Assembly: GCF_900638685.1 (NCBI RefSeq)
Contig: NZ_LR134533.1
Location: 1,736,001 to 1,800,000 of the forward strand
Reading direction: 5' to 3'
From: Neisseria weaveri
GTDB taxonomy: Bacteria > Pseudomonadota > Gammaproteobacteria > Burkholderiales > Neisseriaceae
Length of the DNA: 64,000 nt
Below, piece after piece: positions 27,101 through 38,000 of the stretch. A program made the position numbers and the translations under genes. The notes under the pieces are model-generated. The model was not told the origin of the DNA and did not search any database. It was given only the letters and a program-made list of their open reading frames with translations. Position 1 is the stretch's first letter; each line of letters begins with the position of its first letter.

Positions 27101-27626
27101 TTTCTTTGTATTTGGATACGCTTGCGGCCTCTTCGATGTATGCGCGCAATTCTTCCGGCCGCGCTTCGATGATTCGGGAAATCATGCCTTGTTCGATAAC
27201 GGCATAACCGCGGGCACCTACGCCGGTGCCTAAAAATAAATCGGTGATGTCGCGGCGGCGGACAATCTGGTTGTTGATGTAATAGCTTGATTCTCCCTGG
27301 CGGGTTAATTGGCGTTTGATACTGATTTCCGCATATTGCCCCCATGCGCCTTGCAGGGTTTGGTCGCTGTTATCAAAAATCAGCTCGACAGAAGCGCGGG
27401 GAGAGGGGCGGCGTGTTGCAGCCCCGTTAAAGATGACGTCCTGCATACTTTCGCCGCGAAGCTGCTTGGCAGATGCTTCGCCCAGCACCCAGCGTACTGC
27501 GTCGATAACATTGGATTTGCCGCAACCGTTCGGTCCGATGACGGCAACTAATTGGCCGGGAACATGAATGGTTGTGGGGTCTGTAAAAGATTTAAAGCCT
27601 GAGAGTTTTATATGGGTGAGACGCAT
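24132..27626 (-). CDS. smc: Chromosome segregation and condensation protein SMC
   Basis: SMC dimers, with ScpA and ScpB, organise and separate chromosomes. The 1164-residue protein has the N-terminal ATPase half with Walker A GPNGCGKSN (31-39), a first long coiled coil, a globular hinge around 520-640, a second Gln/Glu-rich coiled coil, and the C-terminal ATPase half with signature LLSGGEKALTAMSL and Walker B PFCLLDEVDAPLDD. The length is as expected. The coils are notably glutamine-rich. Several DUS copies lie inside the gene (for example at 25372 and near 25835, 26203 and 27073). It is not linked to scpAB here. Confidence 0.96.
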   Translation of the reverse strand: MRLTHIKLSGFKSFTDPTTIHVPGQLVAVIGPNGCGKSNVIDAVRWVLGEASAKQLRGESMQDVIFNGAATRRPSPRASVELIFDNSDQTLQGAWGQYAEISIKRQLTRQGESSYYINNQIVRRRDITDLFLGTGVGARGYAVIEQGMISRIIEARPEELRAYIEEAASVSKYKERRKETEGRLKDTREHLQRLSDLQTELARQVEKLEKQAATAEHYQKLSGLLSQQQDLLDFVQWQNALNTADKASEQHQTFLQQQNDTAEQIQTLTEQIHQLQETIQLYQDKAHGINNQRSVLREQTARLEEQIRHQQNLHQRLERDKAAAQTQLQKIHQEQQHILKQIEESNFKIEEKQTELAEWAIKVAEHEERLPELEETEAELEHAYQNQQEETNRLKRELALKQQQLAHTQNALKENAARQIRLQQENTSLNLPDRSETEAAQEQSLLLQSQQEHYEEQLLQAERELEHLKEKFQTASTYQQQLEQQHLTLQVRQQALNQLVTAQSSDQSEFWHSTQESEAPQLWQSIQVTPEWQQALSIILSKRLYTRAVSADFQPDTAQTGHSAAWISKQLSGGVKNVLPARALLNQIQTKAPFQTALHHWLDGVLCAPDLNYALTHQNELQNHQIWLTPEGHQVDKISVVLFGKHQQDNLITQKKQLDELSSELSVLSPKLNEAEQQLQQTRQMLNHAEQNYKNLQQQQKQHNYQYQTAQTRAAELLARTNQGQLRRDHIERELLQLEEETIVLEHASDGLHQDITTLSEALNELEQQYRHTGEQKQLRQNQLKQAQLALLESNRQYGLAEIELHKIQQQKQNLEYRITELEQQSLEWQERQSELALAFETGNLDTEQRLKLETLGEEIQILDEQYQAVQDHLAAEQEKSRNQYAQQQALSAKLPQLQAATQTALLQQQEALLNAKRYYENLQSRQADTDALAELAKNSGNIKFLNSYINDLAREIEALGPVNLAALQELEDARERDNYYRTQSEDVQSAIDLLEEAIAQIDGETKSRFKETFDAVNEKVQTFFPTLFGGGEATLHMIGEDLLSAGVSIMARPPGKKNSTIHLLSGGEKALTAMSLVFALFSLNPAPFCLLDEVDAPLDDANTSRFCNLVKEMSAQTQFLYISHNRLTMEMAEQLIGVTMQEKGVSRIVAVDIQQALKMAEPN

Positions 27627-28124
27627 ATGTGGGGAAAATGAATCAATATTAGTTGTAAGGAATGCTTAATTTTAGCGGAAATTCGATTTTTCGTTGGGTG
27701 ATTCTTGGATGTTGTGTGAGAAAAGGGGAAAATAAGCAGTAGTAAAAATTGTTGGAAAAGTTCAAATTTTTTGTAACATTTTCACAACTTAATAATAATT
27801 AAAGTTACTTTATTTCGTAAGTTAATAATTTTAAATGATTTATTTTTATATTAAGGGGTGTCTCATGAGTCGTATCTACACGATTTTCACGTTTTTTCTT
27901 CAAAAAACCGTCTGATTGTCATACCTGTTATCAGTGAAAAATACCGTTTAATCCAGCCTCGCAAAGACTTTTGCCGATATGTATATCATTTCGTTAAATC
28001 CTAAGCTTTATGGCTTGGCGAGGCTCGGTAAATACTTGATTTCAAGTTTTTCAGACGGCCTCTCAACAAAATATATTAAGAAATAATCAATATAAATAAT
28101 CTATAAAAACAGGAGCGTTTAATC
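27627..28124. other. Long AT-rich intergenic region upstream of the OmpA-like lipoprotein
   Basis: This 498-base gap holds an AT-rich stretch (27720-27860) that probably carries promoters. A 16-codon frame (27865-27915, MSRIYTIFTFFLQKTV) sits after TTAAGGGGTG. An imperfect inverted repeat AGCCTCGC/GCGAGGCT (27955-27962 and 28018-28025) has a 55-base loop. One reverse AG-DUS is at 28050-28061. None of these gives a confident gene. The short frame might be a leader peptide, and the inverted repeat could be a remnant of a small mobile or regulatory element. Confidence 0.4.
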
Positions 28125-29021
28125 ATGTTTCAATGTCGTCAATTATTATGGGGTTTGTTGCCGTTGGTATTGGTAGGTTGTGCTGCTCAGCATAAAGAAA
28201 CTTGGGTAAATACCCAAAATGCTGCTTACCAGACTAATGTTCCTGAAGGTCGTTCTTCAGTAGTGTTTTACCGTCAAGCCGGTGCAGTAGATGGGCCGAC
28301 TGTAAATATTTATGTAAACGGTCAGTATTCCGGTTCCTTACAGCCCAATGCATACCGTCAAGAAACTGTTTGCGCTCAAAATCAAAAATTCCACGCCGAG
28401 TTTACCCGTAAAGATCGTGCGTATAACAAAAAAATCACTGCCGGCGACTACTATAATTTGCCGGAATCTTCAGTATCCTTCTTTAAAGTTGTTGACAACG
28501 GTCAAGGTGAGCCTGTGCTGCAAGCGGTTACGCCGGAACAGGCAGAGTCTGAAATCAGCGGTGTAATGCGTCAAAACCATACTTTGTCTCGTGTAAACCG
28601 TCATGCTGATTGTTCTCAAGTTTTGAAAAAATATACTTTGCAGGCTTCCGCATTGTTTAAATTCGACCGCTCAGGTTACAAAGATATGCTGGAAAAAGGC
28701 AAACAGGAAATTGCGGCTATTTCTGCAGATATCAAACAAAATCCCAACCACATCAGCAATATTTCCGTAATCGGTCATACCGATCCGGAAGGTAAGCCTG
28801 AATATAACCAAAAATTGTCTTATGCCCGAGCTGAAACCGTAAAACAAGCATTGGTAACTTCTGGCGTTCATGCTGGTTTGATTACACCTGAGGGCCGTGG
28901 CGAAAAAGAATTGGTTGTTAACAACTGTCGTCAACAGCATCCGAAAAATGCGGCTTCACGCAAGGTGTGTGACCAGCCAAACCGTCGTGTTGAAATTATT
29001 TTGCACGGCGAAAAGCAATAA
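28125..29021 (+). CDS. OmpA-domain outer membrane lipoprotein
   Basis: The 298-residue protein has a lipoprotein signal ending in lipobox LVGC (Cys19) and a middle domain of about 140 residues that I do not recognise. The C-terminal OmpA/Pal-like peptidoglycan-binding domain (about 175-298) contains ISVIGHTDPEGKPEYNQKLS and a closing CDQPNRRVEIIL. Such proteins tether the outer membrane to peptidoglycan. The ATG follows AGGAG at normal spacing. It lies 53 bases upstream of the giant adhesin on the same strand with no terminator between, so cotranscription is likely. OmpA-like lipoproteins are often found beside type I-secreted RTX adhesins, so a role in adhesin export or retention is a reasonable inference, unproven here. 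Confidence 0.85.
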   Translation: MFQCRQLLWGLLPLVLVGCAAQHKETWVNTQNAAYQTNVPEGRSSVVFYRQAGAVDGPTVNIYVNGQYSGSLQPNAYRQETVCAQNQKFHAEFTRKDRAYNKKITAGDYYNLPESSVSFFKVVDNGQGEPVLQAVTPEQAESEISGVMRQNHTLSRVNRHADCSQVLKKYTLQASALFKFDRSGYKDMLEKGKQEIAAISADIKQNPNHISNISVIGHTDPEGKPEYNQKLSYARAETVKQALVTSGVHAGLITPEGRGEKELVVNNCRQQHPKNAASRKVCDQPNRRVEIILHGEKQ

Positions 29022-29074
29022 AACTTTATTTCTAAATGCAATATTTGGATTAAATACTAAAAAGGTAAGAAACC

Positions 29075-32000
29075 ATGTCTAAAAACATTACGTTGAAAAT
29101 TAATAACGCTAAAGAAACCGTGGAGATGCTGAACCTGAAAACAGCATCTGGTGAGGTTTTGCGTATTCCTGCGCAGGCGAATGTTAACTATCAGTTTATT
29201 GACGAAGCTACACAATTTGGTCCTGAAAATATTATGACCAAGCGTGTGGGCAATAATTTGGAAATTGCATTTGAAGGTACGGATATTCAAAATCCGGATG
29301 TAATTCTGGAAGATTATTATTTAAAAGAAACAGGTGCTTCTAAAAGCAGTCTGTTGGTAGGTCAGCACGAAAATGGCGGAATGTATCCTTATGTTCCTGA
29401 AAGTGCGCAACCTGATGATGCGGTAACCATGTTGGCCGAAGAAGTGGAAGCCGGCCAAGCTTTGGGCGGGGAGGTAGTAGGTGCATTGTGGGCACCTGCT
29501 CCTTGGTGGCTGCTGGGCTTGTTGCCTTTGGGAGGTTTGGCTGCAGCTGTTGGTAATAAAAATACTGCTCCCGGTCCTATTCATGTAACCATTGATGCGC
29601 CGGATAATACTAACGATAACACTCCTCGTGTTACCGGTGAAACAGATGCAGCTCCTGGTAGTTTGGTTACTATTCAATTTACTGACAGCAAGGGAAATGT
29701 TCAAACTGTTTCAACTATTTTAAGTGAATTAGGACAATTTGAAGCTGAACCTAAACAGCCACTGGCAGACGGTAAATATATTGTGACTGTTACTGTTCAG
29801 GACGTAGAGGGTAAAACAGCTCAAAATCAAGATGACGGCAATATCGACACGACTGCCGTTATTGTCGTTGATGCGCCGGAATTGACTAATGACAATACAC
29901 CGACCATTACCGGTACAACTAAAGATGTTGAAGAAGGTCAGGTTGTAACTCTTACTATTACTGATGCGGCAGGTGTTACACAAACTGTAACCGCATTGGT
30001 AAAAGCAGACGGCTCATATGAAGTTGAAGTTCCTAAAGAGCTCGCAGATGGTAAATATACTGTTTCTGCTTCAGTTCAAGATAAATTAGGTAATAAGGCT
30101 CAAAATGAAGATACGGGATCGGTAGATACAACTGCTCCGGCCATTACCGTAGACGCACCGGACGGCCGCAGCAACGACGCCACCCCGACCATCACCGGTA
30201 AGACCGATGCCGAGCCGGACCAAGTGGTGACCCTGACGGTAACCGACGCCAAAGGCCAAGTCCAAACCATCGAAACCCCGGTGAAATCAGACGGTAGCTT
30301 CGAAGTAGAAGTACCGAAAGATTTGGCAGACGGCCCATACCGCGTTACCGCCCAAGTGAAAGACAAAGCCGGCAACCCGAGTAACGTAGCCGAAGACAGC
30401 GGCGAAATCGATACTGCGGCAGGCATTACCGTAGACGTACCGGATTTAAGCAGCGACGCCACCCCGACCATCACCGGTAAAACCACCGATGTAGAAGAGG
30501 GCCAAGTGGTAACCGTTGTGGTGACCGACAAAGACGGCAACACCCAAACCGTAACGACGACCGTTCAAAAAGACGGCAGCTACAGCGTTGACGTACCGAA
30601 CGCCTTACCGGAAGGCAGCTACAGCGTAGAAGCCAGCGTAAGCGACAAAGCCGGCAACAAAGCCACCGCCAAAGACGGCGAGCACGGCCGCGGCAACGAG
30701 ATCGACACGACCGCACCGGTAGTGACCGTAGACGCACCGGACAACAGCAAAGACAACACACCGGGCATCAGCGGTAAGACCGACGCACCGGAAGGTTCCG
30801 TAGTAACGGTTGTGGTGACCGACAAAGACGGCAACACCCAAACCGTAACGACGACCGTTCAAAAAGACGGCGGTTTCCAAGTAGACGTACCGAACCCGTT
30901 ACCGGAAGGTCCGTACACCGTAGAAGCCAAAGTCAGCGATCCTGCCGGCAACGAAGGCAAAGGCAGCGACAAAGGCTCTGTGGACACCACCGGTCCGGCC
31001 ATTACCGTAGACGCACCGGACGGCCGCAGCAACGACGCCACCCCGACCATCACCGGTAAGACCGATGCCGAGCCGGACCAAGTGGTGACCCTGACGGTAA
31101 CCGACGCCAAAGGCCAAGTCCAAACCATCGAAACCCCGGTGAAATCAGACGGTAGCTTCGAAGTAGAAGTACCGAAAGATTTGGCAGACGGCCCATACCG
31201 CGTTACCGCCCAAGTGAAAGACAAAGCCGGCAACCCGAGTAACGTAGCCGAAGACAGCGGCGAAATCGATACTGCGGCAGGCATTACCGTAGACGCACCG
31301 GATTTAAGCAGCGACGCCACCCCGACCATCACCGGTAAAACCACCGATGTAGAAGAGGGCCAAGTGGTAACCGTTGTGGTGACCGACAAAGACGGCAACA
31401 CCCAAACCGTAACGACGACCGTTCAAAAAGACGGCAGCTACAGCGTTGACGTACCGAACGCCTTACCGGAAGGCAGCTACAGCGTAGAAGCCAGCGTAAG
31501 CGACAAAGCCGGCAACAAAGCCACCGCCAAAGACGGCGAGCACGGCCGCGGCAACGAGATCGACACGACCGCACCGGTAGTGACCGTAGACGCACCGGAC
31601 AACAGCAAAGACAACACACCGGGCATCAGCGGTAAGACCGACGCACCGGAAGGTTCCGTAGTAACGGTTGTGGTGACCGACAAAGACGGCAACACCCAAA
31701 CCGTAACGACGACCGTTCAAAAAGACGGCGGTTTCCAAGTAGACGTACCGAACCCGTTACCGGAAGGTCCGTACACCGTAGAAGCCAAAGTCAGCGATCC
31801 TGCCGGCAACGAAGGCAAAGGCAGCGACAAAGGCTCTGTGGACACCACCGGTCCGGCCATTACCGTAGACGCACCGGACGGCCGCAGCAACGACGCCACC
31901 CCGACCATCACCGGTAAGACCGATGCCGAGCCGGACCAAGTGGTGACCCTGACGGTAACCGACGCCAAAGGCCAAGTCCAAACCATCGAAACCCCGGTGA

Positions 32001-35000
32001 AATCAGACGGTAGCTTCGAAGTAGAAGTACCGAAAGATTTGGCAGACGGCCCATACCGCGTTACCGCCCAAGTGAAAGACAAAGCCGGCAACCCGAGTAA
32101 CGTAGCCGAAGACAGCGGCGAAATCGATACTGCGGCAGGCATTACCGTAGACGCACCGGATTTAAGCAGCGACGCCACCCCGACCATCACCGGTAAAACC
32201 ACCGATGTAGAAGAGGGCCAAGTGGTAACCGTTGTGGTGACCGACAAAGACGGCAACACCCAAACCGTAACGACGACCGTTCAAAAAGACGGCAGCTACA
32301 GCGTTGACGTACCGAACGCCTTACCGGAAGGCAGCTACAGCGTAGAAGCCAGCGTAAGCGACAAAGCCGGCAACAAAGCCACCGCCAAAGACGGCGAGCA
32401 CGGCCGCGGCAACGAGATCGACACGACCGCACCGGTAGTGACCGTAGACGCACCGGACAACAGCAAAGACAACACACCGGGCATCAGCGGTAAGACCGAC
32501 GCACCGGAAGGTTCCGTAGTAACGGTTGTGGTGACCGACAAAGACGGCAACACCCAAACCGTAACGACGACCGTTCAAAAAGACGGCGGTTTCCAAGTAG
32601 ACGTACCGAACCCGTTACCGGAAGGTCCGTACACCGTAGAAGCCAAAGTCAGCGATCCTGCCGGCAACGAAGGCAAAGGCAGCGACAAAGGCTCTGTGGA
32701 CACCACCGGTCCGGCCATTACCGTAGACGCACCGGACGGCCGCAGCAACGACGCCACCCCGACCATCACCGGTAAGACCGATGCCGAGCCGGACCAAGTG
32801 GTGACCCTGACGGTAACCGACGCCAAAGGCCAAGTCCAAACCATCGAAACCCCGGTGAAATCAGACGGTAGCTTCGAAGTAGAAGTACCGAAAGATTTGG
32901 CAGACGGCCCATACCGCGTTACCGCCCAAGTGAAAGACAAAGCCGGCAACCCGAGTAACGTAGCCGAAGACAGCGGCGAAATCGATACTGCGGCAGGCAT
33001 TACCGTAGACGCACCGGATTTAAGCAGCGACGCCACCCCGACCATCACCGGTAAAACCACCGATGTAGAAGAGGGCCAAGTGGTAACCGTTGTGGTGACC
33101 GACAAAGACGGCAACACCCAAACCGTAACGACGACCGTTCAAAAAGACGGCAGCTACAGCGTTGACGTACCGAACGCCTTACCGGAAGGCAGCTACAGCG
33201 TAGAAGCCAGCGTAAGCGACAAAGCCGGCAACAAAGCCACCGCCAAAGACGGCGAGCACGGCCGCGGCAACGAGATCGACACGACCGCACCGGTAGTGAC
33301 CGTAGACGCACCGGACAACAGCAAAGACAACACACCGGGCATCAGCGGTAAGACCGACGCACCGGAAGGTTCCGTAGTAACGGTTGTGGTGACCGACAAA
33401 GACGGCAACACCCAAACCGTAACGACGACCGTTCAAAAAGACGGCGGTTTCCAAGTAGACGTACCGAACCCGTTACCGGAAGGTCCGTACACCGTAGAAG
33501 CCAAAGTCAGCGATCCTGCCGGCAACGAAGGCAAAGGCAGCGACAAAGGCTCTGTGGACACCACCGGTCCGGCCATTACCGTAGACGCACCGGACGGCCG
33601 CAGCAACGACGCCACCCCGACCATCACCGGTAAGACCGATGCCGAGCCGGACCAAGTGGTGACCCTGACGGTAACCGACGCCAAAGGCCAAGTCCAAACC
33701 ATCGAAACCCCGGTGAAATCAGACGGTAGCTTCGAAGTAGAAGTACCGAAAGATTTGGCAGACGGCCCATACCGCGTTACCGCCCAAGTGAAAGACAAAG
33801 CCGGCAACCCGAGTAACGTAGCCGAAGACAGCGGCGAAATCGATACTGCGGCAGGCATTACCGTAGACGCACCGGATTTAAGCAGCGACGCCACCCCGAC
33901 CATCACCGGTAAAACCACCGATGTAGAAGAGGGCCAAGTGGTAACCGTTGTGGTGACCGACAAAGACGGCAACACCCAAACCGTAACGACGACCGTTCAA
34001 AAAGACGGCAGCTACAGCGTTGACGTACCGAACGCCTTACCGGAAGGCAGCTACAGCGTAGAAGCCAGCGTAAGCGACAAAGCCGGCAACAAAGCCACCG
34101 CCAAAGACGGCGAGCACGGCCGCGGCAACGAGATCGACACGACCGCACCGGTAGTGACCGTAGACGCACCGGACAACAGCAAAGACAACACACCGGGCAT
34201 CAGCGGTAAGACCGACGCACCGGAAGGTTCCGTAGTAACGGTTGTGGTGACCGACAAAGACGGCAACACCCAAACCGTAACGACGACCGTTCAAAAAGAC
34301 GGCGGTTTCCAAGTAGACGTACCGAACCCGTTACCGGAAGGTCCGTACACCGTAGAAGCCAAAGTCAGCGATCCTGCCGGCAACGAAGGCAAAGGCAGCG
34401 ACAAAGGCTCTGTGGACACCACCGGTCCGGCCATTACCGTAGACGCACCGGACGGCCGCAGCAACGACGCCACCCCGACCATCACCGGTAAGACCGATGC
34501 CGAGCCGGACCAAGTGGTGACCCTGACGGTAACCGACGCCAAAGGCCAAGTCCAAACCATCGAAACCCCGGTGAAATCAGACGGTAGCTTCGAAGTAGAA
34601 GTACCGAAAGATTTGGCAGACGGCCCATACCGCGTTACCGCCCAAGTGAAAGACAAAGCCGGCAACCCGAGTAACGTAGCCGAAGACAGCGGCGAAATCG
34701 ATACTGCGGCAGGCATTACCGTAGACGCACCGGATTTAAGCAGCGACGCCACCCCGACCATCACCGGTAAAACCACCGATGTAGAAGAGGGCCAAGTGGT
34801 AACCGTTGTGGTGACCGACAAAGACGGCAACACCCAAACCGTAACGACGACCGTTCAAAAAGACGGCAGCTACAGCGTTGACGTACCGAACGCCTTACCG
34901 GAAGGCAGCTACAGCGTAGAAGCCAGCGTAAGCGACAAAGCCGGCAACAAAGCCACCGCCAAAGACGGCGAGCACGGCCGCGGCAACGAGATCGACACGA

Positions 35001-38000
35001 CCGCACCGGTAGTGACCGTAGACGCACCGGACAACAGCAAAGACAACACACCGGGCATCAGCGGTAAGACCGACGCACCGGAAGGTTCCGTAGTAACGGT
35101 TGTGGTGACCGACAAAGACGGCAACACCCAAACCGTAACGACGACCGTTCAAAAAGACGGCGGTTTCCAAGTAGACGTACCGAACCCGTTACCGGAAGGT
35201 CCGTACACCGTAGAAGCCAAAGTCAGCGATCCTGCCGGCAACGAAGGCAAAGGCAGCGACAAAGGCTCTGTGGACACCACCGGTCCGGCCATTACCGTAG
35301 ACGCACCGGACGGCCGCAGCAACGACGCCACCCCGACCATCACCGGTAAGACCGATGCCGAGCCGGACCAAGTGGTGACCCTGACGGTAACCGACGCCAA
35401 AGGCCAAGTCCAAACCATCGAAACCCCGGTGAAATCAGACGGTAGCTTCGAAGTAGAAGTACCGAAAGATTTGGCAGACGGCCCATACCGCGTTACCGCC
35501 CAAGTGAAAGACAAAGCCGGCAACCCGAGTAACGTAGCCGAAGACAGCGGCGAAATCGATACTGCGGCAGGCATTACCGTAGACGCACCGGATTTAAGCA
35601 GCGACGCCACCCCGACCATCACCGGTAAAACCACCGATGTAGAAGAGGGCCAAGTGGTAACCGTTGTGGTGACCGACAAAGACGGCAACACCCAAACCGT
35701 AACGACGACCGTTCAAAAAGACGGCAGCTACAGCGTTGACGTACCGAACGCCTTACCGGAAGGCAGCTACAGCGTAGAAGCCAGCGTAAGCGACAAAGCC
35801 GGCAACAAAGCCACCGCCAAAGACGGCGAGCACGGCCGCGGCAACGAGATCGACACGACCGCACCGGTAGTGACCGTAGACGCACCGGACAACAGCAAAG
35901 ACAACACACCGGGCATCAGCGGTAAGACCGACGCACCGGAAGGTTCCGTAGTAACGGTTGTGGTGACCGACAAAGACGGCAACACCCAAACCGTAACGAC
36001 GACCGTTCAAAAAGACGGCGGTTTCCAAGTAGACGTACCGAACCCGTTACCGGAAGGTCCGTACACCGTAGAAGCCAAAGTCAGCGATCCTGCCGGCAAC
36101 GAAGGCAAAGGCAGCGACAAAGGCTCTGTGGACACTACTGCTCCTGTGATTACCGTAGATGCTCCTGACAACAGCAAAGACACTACGCCGACCATTACCG
36201 GTAAGACCAATGCACCGGAAGGTTCCGTAGTGACGGTTGTAGTGACCGACAAGAACGGTGCTACTCAAACTGTGACAGCCAAAGTCAAAGGCGGTAAATA
36301 CAGCGTTGACGTACCGAATGAGCTGCCGGAAGGTCCATATAAAGCGGATGCGAAAGTTAGGGATGCAGCAGGCAATGAAGGTCGTGCGACAGACAAAGGC
36401 TCTGTGGACACTACTGCTCCTGTGATTACCGTAGATGCTCCTGACAACAGCAAAGACACCACGCCGACCATTACCGGTAAGACCAATGCACCGGAAGGTT
36501 CCGTAGTGACGGTTGTAGTGACCGACAAGAACGGTGCTACTCAAACTGTGACAGCCAAAGTCAAAGGCGGTAAATACAGCGTTGACGTACCGAATGAGCT
36601 GCCGGAAGGTCCATATAAAGCGGATGCGAAAGTTAGGGATGCAGCAGGCAATGAAGGTCGTGCGACAGACAAAGGCTCTGTGGACACTACTGCTCCTGTG
36701 ATTACCGTAGATGCTCCTGACAACAGCAAAGACACCACGCCGACCATTACCGGTAAGACCAATGCACCGGAAGGTTCCGTAGTGACGGTTGTAGTGACCG
36801 ACAAGAACGGTGCTACTCAAACTGTGACAGCCAAAGTCAAAGGCGGTAAATACAGCGTTGACGTACCGAATGAGCTGCCGGAAGGTCCATATAAAGCGGA
36901 TGCGAAAGTTAGGGATGCAGCAGGCAATGAAGGTCGTGCGGCAGACAAAGGCTCTGTGGACACTACTGCTCCTGTGATTACCGTAGATGCTCCTGACAAC
37001 AGCAAAGACACCACGCCGACCATTACCGGTAAGACCAATGCACCGGAAGGTTCCGTAGTGACGGTTGTAGTGACCGACAAGAACGGTGCTACTCAAACTG
37101 TGACAGCCAAAGTCAAAGGCGGTAAATACAGCGTTGACGTACCGAATGAGCTGCCGGAAGGTCCATATAAAGCGGATGCGAAAGTTAGGGATGCAGCAGG
37201 CAATGAAGGTCGTGCGACAGACAAAGGCTCTGTGGACACTACTGCTCCTGTGATTACCGTAGATGCTCCTGACAACAGCAAAGACACTACGCCGACCATT
37301 ACCGGTAAGACCAATGCACCGGAAGGTTCCGTAGTGACGGTTGTAGTGACCGACAAGAACGGTGCTACTCAAACTGTGACAGCCAAAGTCAAAGGCGGTA
37401 AATACAGCGTTGACGTACCGAATGAGCTGCCGGAAGGTCCATATAAAGCGGATGCGAAAGTTAGGGATGCAGCAGGCAATGAAGGTCGTGCGACAGACAA
37501 AGGCTCTGTGGACACTACTGCTCCTGTGATTACCGTAGATGCTCCTGACAACAGCAAAGACACCACGCCGACCATTACCGGTAAGACCAATGCACCGGAA
37601 GGTTCCGTAGTGACGGTTGTAGTGACCGACAAGAACGGTGCTACTCAAACTGTGACAGCCAAAGTCAAAGGCGGTAAATACAGCGTTGACGTACCGAATG
37701 AGCTGCCGGAAGGTCCATATAAAGCGGATGCGAAAGTTAGGGATGCAGCAGGCAATGAAGGTCGTGCGACAGACAAAGGCTCGGTGGATAGCACTGCTCC
37801 TAATGTAACAGGCAACGTTCATACAGTTGTTGAAGCAAGTAATGCTTCTGTACAAGGTGTAATTAAGGTTAAAGATAATGGCTCTGTATCTTCAGTGACT
37901 ATTGGCGGTAAAGACATTACTGTTGCGACAGCTAAAGCGCCAGTTGTGATTACTACTGATAAGGGTACATTGAAAATCACAGGTTTCAATACAAAAACCG

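Noticed and set aside
27979..28086. 35-codon frame starting MYIISLNPKLYGLARLG
   Set aside because: No ribosome binding site, runs through a DUS, and shows no recognisable family; probably chance.
30137..37795. CRISPR array or satellite DNA
   Set aside because: The repeats are long, directly adjacent, in one open reading frame and encode Ig-like domains; there are no unique spacers.
36047..37855. Long open frame on the minus strand across the 276-bp repeats, and many identical shorter minus-strand frames across the 858-bp repeats
   Set aside because: They are antisense shadows repeated with the same period as the adhesin units. They have no ribosome binding sites and no recognisable protein character.
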